A DNA stretch of 64,000 nt from Lotus japonicus (Eukaryota; Streptophyta; Magnoliopsida; Fabales; Fabaceae): contig NC_080044.1 of the NCBI RefSeq assembly GCF_012489685.1, forward strand, positions 26,206,369-26,270,368, read 5' to 3'. The notes beneath the pieces are model-generated. The model saw only the letters and a list, made by a program, of their open reading frames with translations, searched no databases and was not told where the DNA came from. This document shows, piece after piece, positions 21,423-33,255 of this stretch (the stretch's first letter is position 1; every line of letters begins with the position of its first letter). A program made the translations under genes and the position numbers.

Positions 21423-22625
21423 TGAAGGTATGAAAAATGGTAGAAAGGGGGGGTTTGAATAACGTTTTCAGAATAAAACTTCCACCTTAAAGATTTTAAC
21501 AAATCTTTCGAGAACAAAATGCTTAAGATAAGAGATAGAAAAGCACACAAGGATTTTATCCTGGTTCACTTGATAAATCCCTCAAGCTAATCCAGTCCAC
21601 CCGTTAAGGTGATTTCTTCCTTCTTAGAATGAAGGCAATCCACTAATCAGGTAAATGTTACAACTGCACTTGAAACCTACAAGTGACTAACAATTACACT
21701 GACTTAGCTCACACTAAGATTCACTCTCTTAGTCTTCTCTAGGATCCGATCAACCTTGATCTCCTAAGGGTAACTAAACAACTGTTTAAGAAAGAATGTT
21801 TACAAACAATTTGCTTCTGAAAAGCTAAGAGTAAACACAATGAATTCAGATGAAAGAATGCTTAGAAGGTTTGAATATAGCTTGCGCGTGTGAGATTCTT
21901 CCAACCGCATCTTTCAATCTTCAGCCTCTATTTATACTCCAAGGATTAGGGTTTGAACGCTGTATGGGAATGCTACCGTTGGAGGGAAGTTCTGGAAATT
22001 CCAGCTTCTGCTGTGGCTGAGAATGTTAAGTAGGTCGTCAGGATAGTACATTTGCTTTTGTACTTGGATAGTGACTTGACCTTTAAACCTAGTAGACTTC
22101 TGATCAGGGGAATGCTTCATGTTGGAACTTGTGAAGCTCGTTGATCAGAGTCAGAGGGAAGCAGAGATCCTCTGACCGTTGTATCTTCTGATTCTGAACT
22201 CAGAGGGAAGTACATGGTCTTCAGAGTCATCTTGCTTCTGGACATCAGAGTTTCCACTTTTCAGCTTCTGGATCTTCAGAGTCTTCTACACCATCAGAAC
22301 ATCTGAACCTTCAGAGTTTCTTGGTTGTCAGAACGTCTGGATCTTCAGAACTTCAAGTGACTAAGTCCATATCAGAGCTTATGTGGCTTCAGATCTTCTT
22401 AAGCTTTTCTACTGTTCAGAGTGAACATAGATGTTGCGAAAGCGTTGCTTGGGTCACTCTTTATGCACAATGCTTCTGATTTGTGTGAGATTGAATTGAG
22501 GTCAGAGCCTGTAAATAGCACACTCAGAAAAACACGTTAAAGTACCATAATTGTTAATACTAAAATGTTAATTTGTAATCATCAAAACATAGAGTTGTAC
22601 TACTCGATCAAAACTTGATCTTACA
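21423..22625 (-). mobile_element. sLTR: solo Sirevirus LTR, reverse orientation
   Basis: 1203 bp, reading TGAAGGTATG at the left and TTGATCTTACA at the right on the plus strand, the reverse complement of Sir-1-type LTRs. No internal region; flanked by a perfect 5-bp duplication GAAGA. This is the product of LTR-LTR recombination after a full insertion. It splits Sir-1 pol between RT and RNase H. Confidence 0.95.
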
Positions 22626-22630
22626 GAAGA
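22626..22630. repeat. Target-site duplication GAAGA, right of sLTR
   Basis: Identical to 21418-21422; removing one copy and sLTR makes the pol homology contiguous. Confidence 0.9.
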
Positions 22631-23323
22631 TGCAAGTGGTAAAGTTTGTCAGAAGCTCTATCGTGGTATGATAGGATCTCTTCTATACTTAACTGCATCT
22701 AGGCCAGCTATATTGTTTAGTGTTCATTTATGTGCTCGTTTCCAATCAGATCCAAGGGAAACCCACTTAACTGCTGTTAAGAGGATCCTAAGATATCTGA
22801 AAGGTACCACTAACCTTGGCTTGATGTATAAGAAAACATCAGAGTATAAGCTTTCAGGTTATTGTGATGCTGATTATGCTGGAGATAGAACAGAGAGAAA
22901 AAGCACTTCTGGAAATTGTCAATTTCTGGGAAGCAACTTAGTCTCATGGGCAAGCAAGAGGCAATCAACCATTGCACTATCTACTGCAGAGGCAGAATAC
23001 ATCTCAGCAGCAATATGCAGCACTCAGATGCTCTGGATGAAACATCAGCTGGAGGATTATCAAATCCTTGAGAGCAATATTCCAATCTATTGTGATAACA
23101 CTGCTGCAATTTCATTGAGTAATTAAATCCTATCTTACACTCAAGGGCAAAACACATTGAGGTAAAGTATCATTTTATTCGAGATTATGTACAGAAGGGC
23201 GTACTTCTTATGAAGTTTGTTGATACTGACCATCAATGGGCAGATATCTTTACAAAGCCCTTAGCAGAGGATAGATTTAATTTCATTCTGAAAAATCTGA
23301 ATATGGACTTTTGTCCAGCATGA
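22631..23323 (+). pseudogene. pol: Sir-1 pol: RNase H part (after sLTR)
   Basis: Resumes Sir-1 pol with the RT thumb region and RNase H (CDADYAG, STAEAEY, YCDNTAA). A net 2-nt insertion at about 23126 relative to Sir-3 (50775) shifts the frame and creates TAA. Homology goes on in another phase to the natural pol end (DFCP, TGA 23321-23323). Confidence 0.9.
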
Positions 23324-23527
23324 AGATGTCTAGTTCAGAAGGTAACTCTATCAGAGTTTAAGTACCCATTGGTGCTGACTCTGAAGCTGAGATAGTAAAT
23401 GTGTGTCAGTATCTCTGATACATAGTTCCTTGTGCTCGTGCTGACAGTCTGCCGTAATGAGTGTTGATGTGCTTCTCTCCTTCGTGTGATATGTGTATTA
23501 ACTGTTACTATGATGTCTTTAATTTTT

Positions 23528-23594
23528 AACCGTTGATTTTACTTTACTTTTTGATCAACAACGGTTATTTTCAAAAACCCACTATACACACACG
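23528..23594 (+). promoter_or_regulatory. Conserved module before envelope-like gene (Sir-1)
   Basis: AACCGTTGAT (23528-23537) and ATCAACAACGGTT (23554-23566) form an inverted repeat with AACGG (MYB-type) cores. CCCACTATACACACAC (23578-23593) follows, then a CT-rich leader to ATG 23715. The same arrangement is found in Sir-2 and Sir-3. Confidence 0.5.
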
Positions 23595-23714
23595 TTCTCC
23601 TACACTTACGATTTTACCTTCTCTCTCTTCAGTTTTTCAAATCCTTATCCCCACGATCTCTCTCTCTCTATTCATCCTTTTCCTTTCTACCCAAAACCTT
23701 CAACCGCCTTCAAG

Positions 23715-26561
23715 ATGGTGAGACCCAGCAAAAACGAAACTGCAGATGCAACCAGATTTCCGGTTATGGTAGTAGGTCAAGCTACAGGTCAATCGGGTCC
23801 TGAAACTCAAGGTCAAGTTCAAGCTCAAGGGAAGATGATCTCTATTGCAGAACGGGGTTGTGCCGTTCATTGTGTCTTTGCTCCTGAAGAACTCTAGGTT
23901 CTTGCTAAATGGAGATTCGACCTGGACAATATAGCTGCTAATGGGTATGATCTTCGTCCTGAAGTTCGTGTTCAAGGCTAGGAAGAATACTTCAACAGGC
24001 TTCGAGGTCCAATTTATGTGAAATTGGTCAAGGAATTCTGGAAACACGCCGATTGTGATGACACTCAGGTGGTCTCTTACATTGCTGGCAGAAGGATCAT
24101 CATCACAGAGAAGTCGATTGTTGATCTTCTGGGTGCACATACTGGAACAGGGTACAGATTCCAACTGACGGAATCGAAGTTGAAACCCAGAACAAAGGAA
24201 GAAACCAACAAGGCTCTCTACTCAACATATAAGCCTGGCAAGAGCGACGACAAGGTAGTGGATCTTCATCCCAAGCTGAGGATATGGCACAAGATTCTGC
24301 TTCACTGCATTAATCAGCGGCAAAAGGGAAGCTCACCAGACTACATCAACTTTTGTCAAAAAGTGATGTTGTTCTTCATTCAAGACCACAAGAAGATCTG
24401 CCTTCCCTTCTTCCTGTTCTCTTACCTCAAAGAGTGCATCAGGAAATCCAGAACCACTGCTTCTATCAAGTCTGCCATCAAGTACATCCCTTTTGGAAGA
24501 CTGCTTTTAGATCTATTCATTGAGAGCAAATTTGTAGAAGATCTGATGACGGCAGGATGCACAGAGGATCTGTCGACCATTGCTAGTGATGTCTTCACCT
24601 CTACATCTTTGAAGAAGATGGGACTAATCAAGACAAAGGTTCCTCCTATTCATGAAGACACTTCTGACGAAGTCAGAAGAAGAAGAATCCCTTTGGCGGA
24701 TTTCCCTCTCTGGTCCCAAGCAGATGATCCAACTGCCATCCTGTGCTACATTGATGATTTGAGGAAACAGGGGTACGAGATAGATGTGGACGAGTTTTTC
24801 AGAAAACTGCCACCAGCACCAGAGTATGATTCTCCTCCCAAGAGGAAAACTCAGAGAAAGATCATCTTAGAGGAAACTTCTGAAGAGTCTGATCCCTCTG
24901 ACGCTCCTCAGAAGAAGAAGAAGAAGGCTGACAAGCCTAAGAGGAAGCACGAGGAAACCACCAAGTCAGATGCTCCATCTGATGGTGATAATGATGATGC
25001 TCCTTCTCCTCCAAAGAAGAAAAAGAAGCAAGTGAGGATTGTGGAGAAGCCAACCCGTGTGGAACCAGCTGCTACAGTTATCAGAATGGAGACTTCTGCC
25101 AGAGTTACTTGGTCTGCCGTGCGATCATCAAGTAAGTCTGTTGTTATTGATTCTGATGATGATTTAAATTCGCTTGATGCACTCCCCATCTCTTCACTCC
25201 TTAACCGCACTGCCACCCAACTCACTCCTATTCCAGAGTCTCAACCAGCTGACCAAACCACTTCTCCACCAAATTCACCTAGGTCTTCATTTTTCCAACC
25301 TTCCCAACAAGAAGCACCTCTTTGGAACATGCTTCAGACTCCACGACCCTCTGAGTCAACCTCACCCATAACCATTCAATACAGCCCACTAACCTCTGAA
25401 CCCATTATTCTCGAACAATCTGGACCTGAACCCAGAACTTCTGATCACTCTGTCCCTAGAGCATCAGAACGTCCTGTTCGCAGAACCACTGATACAGAAT
25501 CCACAACAACCTGTCCTTCTGTATCTTTTCCTACCAATGTTGCTGACTCCTCACCCTCCAACAACTCTGAGTCTGTTCGCAAATTTGTTCAAATTGCGAA
25601 AGAGAAAGAGTCTGCCATTCCTGAGTACTACCACACAGTACCTAGCCCAAGGAGATACCCTGGACCTAGATCAGAACGTCTAGTTGACACAGATCATCCT
25701 ATCCTGGCTGACCCTTTGCATGAAGCAGACCCTTTAGCTCAACCTGTTCAACCAGAACCAGAAAACTCGGTATCTAACCCTTCTTCAGTTAGATCACCAA
25801 TCCCTCAGGTTGAAACCTCTGAACCAAACCTTGAGACCCACACCTCAAATGTCCAAACTTTAGATGTCGGTTCTCCTCAAGGTTCCTCTGAGGCCAATAG
25901 CAGCAATCACCCCACCTCTCCTGAAACCAATCTCTCCATTGTTCCCTATACCTACCTCAAGCCAAACTCTCTTCTTGAGTGCATCAGTGTCTTTAATCAT
26001 GAAGCATCACTGATGATTCGCAATGTGCAAGGTCACACTGACCTTAGTGAGAACTCTGACTCTGTTGCTGAAGAATGGAATCGTCTGAGTAATTGGTTAG
26101 TTGCTCAAGTTCCTGTTCTGATGAGTCATCTCACTACGGAAAGGGATTAGAGGATTGAGGCTGCTAGGCAGCGATTTAACAGAAGAGTTTCTCTGTATGA
26201 ACAACAGCAGCGAACTAAGTTACTTGAAGCTGTTGAGGAAGCAAGAAGAAAGAAAGAACAAGCAGAAGAAGCTACACGTCAAGAGGCTGCACAAGTTGAA
26301 AATGCAAGGTTAGAAGCTGAGAGACTACAAGCTGAAGCTGAAGCTCTCAGATGTCAAGCTCTTGCACCAGTGCCTTTCACACATGTTGATTCTGATTCCA
26401 CTCAAGCTCCTCACTCTGCTCAGGATGTTCCCTCTACCTCTACACAGCCAAGTTCTTCCAGACTTGACATCATGGAACAACGTCTCAACTCTCATGAGAC
26501 TCTGCTGCTGGAAATGAATCGAGCTATTCAAGAACTCATGCGTCGCTCTGACAAGCCCTAG
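23715..26561 (+). pseudogene. Sir-1 envelope-like gene, three in-frame stops
   Basis: A single phase from ATG 23715 to TAG 26561, broken by TAG at 23895-23897, 23979-23981 and 26148-26150. At the last two sites Sir-3 reads Trp (TGG) and Gln (CAG), and at the first Gln (CAA), so all fit C-to-T or G-to-A changes. Architecture follows Sir-3: a conserved N-terminal domain of about 270 residues, a Lys-rich stretch (PPKKKKKQVRIV), a long Pro/Ser/Thr-rich region and a C-terminal Ala/Glu/Arg coiled coil. No signal peptide. Envelope-like is the traditional name for this Sirevirus position, not a shown function. Confidence 0.88.
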
Positions 26562-26665
26562 TTTTTAGGATTTCTTTCGTTTTTCTTTCTTACTTTATTT
26601 CACCTTTTATTTAAGATATTTGCATTATTTGCTATATTTTGCTTTCTCGTCATTTCTCATTGCAT

Positions 26666-26670
26666 ATATA
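26666..26670. repeat. Target-site duplication ATATA, left of Sir-2
   Basis: Matches 38779-38783. Confidence 0.85.
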
Positions 26671-27913
26671 TGTAAGATCAAGGTTTGATCAGTGATTGCA
26701 TCTCTATATTTTGATGATTACAATTAAGGTTTGTGATGATGAACAATTGTGGTACCCTAACGTTTGTCTTTTTAAGTTGTGACAAACAGGTTCTGAATCT
26801 GACCCAAGCCTATTCGTTCAGAAGAAGAAGAACCAAGGGTTACTAAAAAGAGAGCTCTTCATCCTACCATGTTCGTTCTGAACAGTGGCAAAAGCTTCGG
26901 AAGCTCTGAAGATGGAAGCTCTCAAGAAGATCTGAAGAACTCAAGTCAGAAGTTCTGAAGGCCAGATGTTCCAGTGGAACGGTCCAGATGCAGAAGACTC
27001 AAGTTCTGAAGACTTACAAGAAGTTGGTTCTGAAGACCCAAGCTATTCTAGCTCTGACGATCAGAAGTTCTGAGGAACTTGTTCAGAAGCAGAAGTTGCA
27101 CGGTCAGAGGAATCCAAGCTCCAATCTGACGATGATCAGAAGCTTCATCAACGTTCATCTGAAGCTCCTTCATCTCAGTCAACTGGTGAAAAGACAGGTC
27201 ATTATCACAGTACAACGTCGTACAAATCTCAGTCTGTCCGCCACCTACCTTGTACAGCCTAGCAGTCTGATATTACAGAATTGCCACTCCAACGGATAAA
27301 ACCCTAGCAACGGCTACATCACAAGTCTTGGAGTATATAAAGGCTGAAGAAAGAAGAAAGAGGCGAAAAAAAACTTTGCTGAAAATATTCAACATATACG
27401 AACCATTCTCTTAGCATTATTTCTTCACTGTTCTTAAACTTATGAGTTTACTATTCGCTTGTTAGAAGCACTCTTTGTAAACCCGAAACCTTTTACATCA
27501 TATTGTAAAGTTCATCAAGAGACCAAGGTTGGTCGGATCTTGAGAGGACTGAATCAAGGCTGATTCAGTATTTAGCTAGTCTTAAGAGGATCGATAGATC
27601 AGCTTCTTAAGAGGATACTAGTGAGAAAATCAGTGTATTGTTAGTCACTTAGCAGGTTGCAAAGTGCAGTTGTAACACTCATTGATTTTAGTGGATTACC
27701 TTCATCAGAAGAAGGAAGAAATCACCTTCACAGGTGGACTGGATTAGCTTGAGCTTTTATCTCAAGTGAACCAGGATAAAATACTCGTGTGCTTTACTTC
27801 CTATCTTTCAGCACTTAGTTTTTATCTTTGAGTTTTGAAAAAGCAGAAAAAGTATATCCAAGATTCAAAAACTCTATTCAAACCCCCCCTTTCTAGTGTT
27901 TTTCGCACCTTCA
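26671..27913 (+). repeat. Sir-2 5' LTR (1243 bp)
   Basis: TGTAAGATC...CCTTCA. TATATAAAG at 27334-27342 is the likely TATA box. Rich in short CTGAAG/TTCAGA motifs. Confidence 0.95.
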
Positions 27914-27915
27914 AT

Positions 27916-27927
27916 TGGCATCAGAGC
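27916..27927 (+). other. Primer-binding site (Sir-2)
   Basis: TGGCATCAGAGC, two bases after the LTR; same one-base variant as Cop-1. Confidence 0.92.
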
Positions 27928-27991
27928 TCCGGTTCTGATTTTAACACCTAACAGTGTTCAGTGATCCAGAACCTTGTGTGAAAAACAAGCA

Positions 27992-29866
27992 ATGGCCCAA
28001 GCCAATACTTCCGCTGACAACAATAACAACAACAATCAACTCAGAGCACCAATCTTTGATGGTGAAAAGTTTGAGTACTGGAAAGATAGAATAGAATGTT
28101 ATTTCCTTGGCACTGACCCAGATCTCTGGGATATGGTCATTGAAGGCTATGCTGATCCAGTAGATGCTTCAGGAGTGAAGATCCCTCGTTCTGAAATGAC
28201 TGACGCTCAGAAGAAGCGTTTCAAGGATCATCACAAGGCGAAGTCCATGCTATTCAGCTCAATATCATATATTGAGTATGAGAAGATCTGTGACAAAGAA
28301 ACTGCTAAATCCATCTTTGACTCCTTGGTCATGACGCATGAAGGAAATGAAGAGGTCAAGGAAACCAAGGCTCTTGCTCTCATACAACAATATGAGCAGT
28401 TTAAGATGGAATCTGGTGAAACCATTGAGGAGATGTACTCGAGGTTTCAAACTCTGATTGCTGGAATCAGAGGGCTAAACAAGGGCTACTCTACTGGTGA
28501 TCATGTCAAGAAGATTATCAGAAGTTTGCCTAAAGAGTGGAGAGCTTTTGTCACTGCCCTGAAACTCTCCAGAAATCTGAACTCTTTGAAGTTAGAAGAG
28601 CTTGTGAGTCATCTCAGGAGCCATGAGATTGAACTCAAAGGAGACAAGCCTCAGAAGAAAGACAAGTCTATTGCTCTTAAGTCAAAGTCTGACAAAGCAA
28701 AAGCTTATCTGGCAGAAGAAGAGAACTCATCTGAAGAGCTATCAGATGCATCTGATGATGAAGAGCTGTCTCTCTTCACAAAGAGGCTAAGCAAACTTTG
28801 GAAGAACAGACATAGCAAGGGAAAAGGACCAAAGAGAAGCTCAAGAAAATATGAATCTTCATCTGGTCAGAAGAAATCATCTGGAAAGGAAGTCACTTGC
28901 TTCGAGTGCAAGGAATCTGGGCACTACAAGAGTGACTGTCCCAAGCTTAAGAAGGACAAGAGACCCAGAAAAGTCTGCAAGAAGAAAGCCCTCATAACCT
29001 TTGATGCAACTGATTCTGAAGAAGCTGAGTCAGAAGAAGATGAAGCTGTGGAGGCTCTAATGGCTACCACTAGCAGAGGTGCTGAAGCTTCAGAAGATGA
29101 TTCAGACTCTGAAAATGATGATGAGGTATTCTCTGACTTTTCTCTATCTGAGCTAAGAACTGCTTTATCTGAAATAATGAAGAAACATGATATTTTGCTA
29201 AATAAGCATAAAGAGCTTAAGAAGAAATATGCTGCTAAAACCAGTTCTTCAGAAGTTCATGAGAAGTCAGTCTCTGAACTCATGGATGAAAACTATATTC
29301 TTATTAATGACAATGCTGTTCTTCGTGCGAAAAATGATGTGCTAGAAGATCAACTTGCATCATCTGATGTTAAGTATGAAACAAAATATGAGAAAGCGTT
29401 TCAAAAGTTCCTTGCAAAGGGCATAGACAGAAGTCTTATGGCTTCAATGATCTATGGCATGAGCAGAAATGGGAACAGTGGTCTTGGCTACTTTCAATCC
29501 ATGAAAGATGAGTCAACTGAGTCCAAACGCGAACCCTTGCATAAACATTTCGTTCCCGCTGGCACCGTCATTCCAGAAAAGGCTACACCAAAGATGGTGA
29601 AATCAAAAGGGAAATTTAAACTTGATATGTCTAAATATTATACTCAAGTTCCTCTGCATTATCCTCCTGTTGCACCCAAAGTTCCAAGAACTTCTGGGAA
29701 AACTAACAAGAAAGGACCCAAGATGTGGGTACCTAAAGCAAAAATTATTCCTGTTGCAGACATCTTATGCAGCTCAGTTAAGACACCTGTCATGGTACCT
29801 GGACAGTGGATGCTCGCGACACATGACGGGCACAAGGTCTATATTCCAAAAACTGACACCGCTTAA
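27992..29866 (+). CDS. gag: Sir-2 gag, intact (624 aa)
   Basis: Starts at ATG 27992; a few further in-frame codons upstream lack an ATG. Contains FEYWKDRIECYFLG, a CCHC knuckle ([14 protein letters not shown], about 28900-28941), an acidic Ser/Glu region and a C-terminal Lys-rich coiled-coil-like part. Gag forms the particle and binds element RNA. The last 240 nt overlap pol in the +1 phase, as in Sir-1 and Sir-3. Unlike those, no ATG of another phase precedes the gag start. Confidence 0.92.
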   Translation: MAQANTSADNNNNNNQLRAPIFDGEKFEYWKDRIECYFLGTDPDLWDMVIEGYADPVDASGVKIPRSEMTDAQKKRFKDHHKAKSMLFSSISYIEYEKICDKETAKSIFDSLVMTHEGNEEVKETKALALIQQYEQFKMESGETIEEMYSRFQTLIAGIRGLNKGYSTGDHVKKIIRSLPKEWRAFVTALKLSRNLNSLKLEELVSHLRSHEIELKGDKPQKKDKSIALKSKSDKAKAYLAEEENSSEELSDASDDEELSLFTKRLSKLWKNRHSKGKGPKRSSRKYESSSGQKKSSGKEVTCFECKESGHYKSDCPKLKKDKRPRKVCKKKALITFDATDSEEAESEEDEAVEALMATTSRGAEASEDDSDSENDDEVFSDFSLSELRTALSEIMKKHDILLNKHKELKKKYAAKTSSSEVHEKSVSELMDENYILINDNAVLRAKNDVLEDQLASSDVKYETKYEKAFQKFLAKGIDRSLMASMIYGMSRNGNSGLGYFQSMKDESTESKREPLHKHFVPAGTVIPEKATPKMVKSKGKFKLDMSKYYTQVPLHYPPVAPKVPRTSGKTNKKGPKMWVPKAKIIPVADILCSSVKTPVMVPGQWMLATHDGHKVYIPKTDTA

Positions 29867-30419
29867 GTCAGGAGGAGACGTTGGATTTGGAGGAAACCAG
29901 AAGGGAAAATTTATTGGAAAAGGTTCCATAGGAGATGGAAAAACTCCAGTTATCAATGATGTACTTCTGGTGGAAGGATTATTTCACAACTTGCTCTCCA
30001 TAAGCCAAATTGCTGACAAAGGTTACGATGTGATCTTCAATCAAACTGGATGCAAAGCTGTTAGTCAAACAGATGGATCCGTTTTATTTTCTGGGAAGAG
30101 AAAAAATGATATTTACAAAATCAGATCCTCTGAACTGCTATCTCAGAAGGTCAAGTGTCTCATGTCAGTTAATGATGAGCAATGGATCTGGCACAGACGT
30201 CTAGGACATGCAAGTCTCAGAAAAATCTCTCAACTTAGCAAGCTAAATCTCGTCAGAGGATTGCCTCGTCTGAAGTACTCATCAGAGGCTCTGTGTGAAG
30301 CTTGTCAGAAGGGAAAATTCACCAAGAAGCCTTTTAAAGCAAATAATGTAGTATCTACAACAAGGCCCCTTGAGCTACTTCACATTGATCTCTGTGTGAA
30401 GCTTAGTCATTGTAGATGA
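29622..30419 (+). pseudogene. pol: Sir-2 pol, part 1: protease and integrase zinc module
   Basis: Opens in the +1 phase within gag. Protease [10 protein letters not shown] (about 29805-29834), then a Gly-rich segment and the H-H-C-C module (WHRRLGHAS... CEACQKGKF, about 30188-30330). It breaks after HIDL of the integrase core: about 35 nt present in Sir-3 (between 48510 and 48560) are missing near 30392-30405, shifting the frame into a TGA. Confidence 0.9.
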
Positions 30420-32829
30420 TTATAGCAGGTGGACATGGGTAAAGTTCCTAAGGCACAAAGATGAAACACATACTGTGTTTACCAACTTCATTACCCAAGT
30501 TCAGAAGGAGTTTCAATCTTCCGTGATTACTGTCAGAAGTGACCATGGTGGAGAATTTGAGAACAAAGCTTTTCAAGATTTATTCAACTCTCAAGGAATC
30601 TCTCACAACTTCTCTTGTCCTCGCACTCCTCAACAAAATGGAGTAGTTGAAAGAAAGAATAGAACTCTTCAGGAGATGGCACGCACCATGATGCAAGAAT
30701 CAAGTATGGCCAAACACTTCTGGGCAAAAGCAATCAACACTGCTTGCTACATCCAGAACAGAATCTCCATTAGACCAATTCTGGAGAAAACTCCTTATGA
30801 GCTATGCAAAGGAAGACAACCTGACATCTCTTACTTCCATCCATTCGGAAGTACTTGCTTCATGCTCAACACTAAGGAGCAATTGGGTAAATTCGATTCT
30901 AAAGCTTTAAAATGTTATTTTCTTGGTTATTCTGAAAGATCCAAAGGTTTTAGAATTTATAATATTATTCATCAAACTGTTGAGGAATCCATCCAGATTA
31001 GATTTGATGATAAGCTTGGCTCAGAAAAGTCAAAGCTGTTTGAAAGATTTGCAGATTTAAGCATTGACTGTTCAGAAGCAAATCAATCAATAAAAAGCCC
31101 AGAGGATGTTGCTCCAGAGGCTGAAGCATCTGAAGATTTTCCAACAACTTCTGATCCTCTTCAGAAGAAGAAAAGAATAGTTGCTTCTCATCCAGAAGAA
31201 CTGATCATTGGCAACAAAGATGCTCCCGTCAGAACCAGGTCTATGCTCAAACCTTCAGAAGAGACTCTTCTAAGTCTGAAGGGATTTGTGTCTCTCATTG
31301 AGCCAAAATCAGTTGATGAAGCTCTTGAAGACAAAGGCTGGATTCAAGCAATGCAAGAAGAGCTAGATCAATTCACCAAGAATGATGTATGGACCTTAAT
31401 GCCCAAACCCAAAGGTTTCCATGTCATTGGAACCAAGTGGGTATTCAGAAACAAGCTGAATGAAAAAGGAGAAGTAACAAGAAATAAGGCAAGACTGGTA
31501 GCTCAAGGCTACAGTCAACAAGAGGGAATTGATTACACTGAGACCTTTGCTCCTGTAGCAAGGCTTGAAGCTATAAGGCTACTGATTTCCTTCTCAGTAA
31601 ATCACAACATCATTCTTCACCAGATGGACGTCAAAAGTGCCTTCCTCAATGGCTACATTTCAGAAGAAGTGTATGTCAAGCAACCTCCTGGCTTTGAAGA
31701 TGACAAACACCCAGAGCATGTCTACAAGCTCAAGAAGTCACTCTATGGATTGAAGCAAGCTCCCAGAGCGTGGTATGAAAGGCTCAGTTCCTTTCTTCTA
31801 CAAAATGAGTTTGTAAGGGGTAAAGGTGACAATACTCTCTTCTGCAGAACCTATAAGAATGACATTCTTATAGTTCAGATTTATGTTGATGATATCATTT
31901 TTGGTTCTGCTAATCCCTCCTTGTGCAAGGAATTTTCTAAGTTAATGCAGGCTGAATTTGAAATGAGCATGATGGGAGAACTTAAATACTTCCTGGGAAT
32001 TCAAATATATCAACGACCAGGAGTCACCTATATCCATCAGAAGAAGTACACCCTGGAACTTCTGAAGAAGTTCAACATGAGTGACTGCAACATCTCAAAG
32101 ACTCCAATGCATCCAACATGCATTCTTGAGAAAGAGGAAGTTTCCTCTAAGGTTTGTCAGAAGCTCTATCGTGGAATGATAGGCTCTCTTCTTTACTTAA
32201 CTGCATCTAGACCTGATATATTGTTTAGTGTGCATCTATGTGCTAGATTCCAATCAGATCCTAGAGAGACTCACTTAACTGCTGTTAAGAGGATCCTCAA
32301 ATATCTGAAAGGAACCACTAACCTTGGCTTGATGTATAGAAAAACATCAGAGTATACACTTTCAGGTTTTTGTGATGCTGACTTTGCTGGAGATAGAGTG
32401 GAAAGAAAAAGCACTTCTGGAAGCTGCCATTTCCTTGGATCAAATCTTGTCACGTGGTCAAGCAAAAGACAGAACACAATTGCTCTATCAACTGCTGAAG
32501 CAGAATATGTCTCAGCTGCCACATGCTGTACACAAACCATATGGATGAAGAATCATCTAGAAGATTATGGGTTGTCTCTGAAGAAGGTTCCTATTTATTG
32601 TGACAACACAGCTGCTATCTCACTCAGCAAGAACCCCATTCTACACTCAAGAGCAAAGCATATAGAGGTAAAATATCATTATATTCGTGATCATGTTCAG
32701 AAGGGCACTCTATCACTAGAGTATGTTGATACTGACCATCAGTGGGCAGATATTTTCACTAAGCCCTTAGCAGAAGATAGGTTTTTATTTATTCTTGAAA
32801 ACCTGAACATGGATTTTTGTCCAGAGTAA
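30406..32829 (+). pseudogene. pol: Sir-2 pol, part 2: integrase core, RT, RNase H
   Basis: Homology resumes at VIVDDYSRW in a new phase and stays open to TAA 32829. It holds the second integrase Asp (RSDHGGEF), Glu (GVVERKNRT), RT motifs ([34 protein letters not shown] about 31883) and RNase H ([22 protein letters not shown]). Without the deletion it would be one pol with part 1; as it stands the first catalytic Asp is cut off from the other two. Confidence 0.92.
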
Positions 32830-33057
32830 GGTTTTCTTCAGAACTTCTGACCATGGTACCTCTGAAGTCATCAGATGTTACCTCTTTCAGAAGTTACTCG
32901 ATCAGAAGCACTTAACCCACTGGTTAAACTTCTGTGGTAGACAACAATACACGTGTCACTTCATTTGTGACATAGTTCCTTGAGTCGCGTGGTATATCTG
33001 CTATAATGATGGTGTCTACTCTCCTCTACTATGCTATTTTCAGACTATATACTTTAT

Positions 33058-33140
33058 AACCGTTGATTTTGCCTTTAATTTCTTAGAAAAACTGTCAACG
33101 GTTACCATTAAACCCACAATATACACTATCACACACGATC
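33058..33140 (+). promoter_or_regulatory. Conserved module before envelope-like gene (Sir-2)
   Basis: AACCGTTGA (33058-33066) and TCAACGGTT (33095-33103) form a 9-bp perfect inverted repeat, followed by CCCACAATATACAC (33113-33126). A pyrimidine-rich leader leads to ATG 33256, about 130 bp on, the same spacing as in Sir-1 and Sir-3. Confidence 0.5.
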
Positions 33141-33255
33141 TCCCACTCACTTACACTTACGGTTTTGAAACTCCCGTGTGCATTGCATTCATTCATACTT
33201 CTCCCTCCAACATTTCCCCTTTCTCTGAACCCTAAAACCTCATCCTCTAAGAATC

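Noticed and set aside
26988..27299. 103-codon frame in both Sir-2 LTRs (also 37853-38164)
   Set aside because: Composition follows the CAGAAG/CTGAAG repeats of the LTR; identity between copies only reflects LTR duplication.
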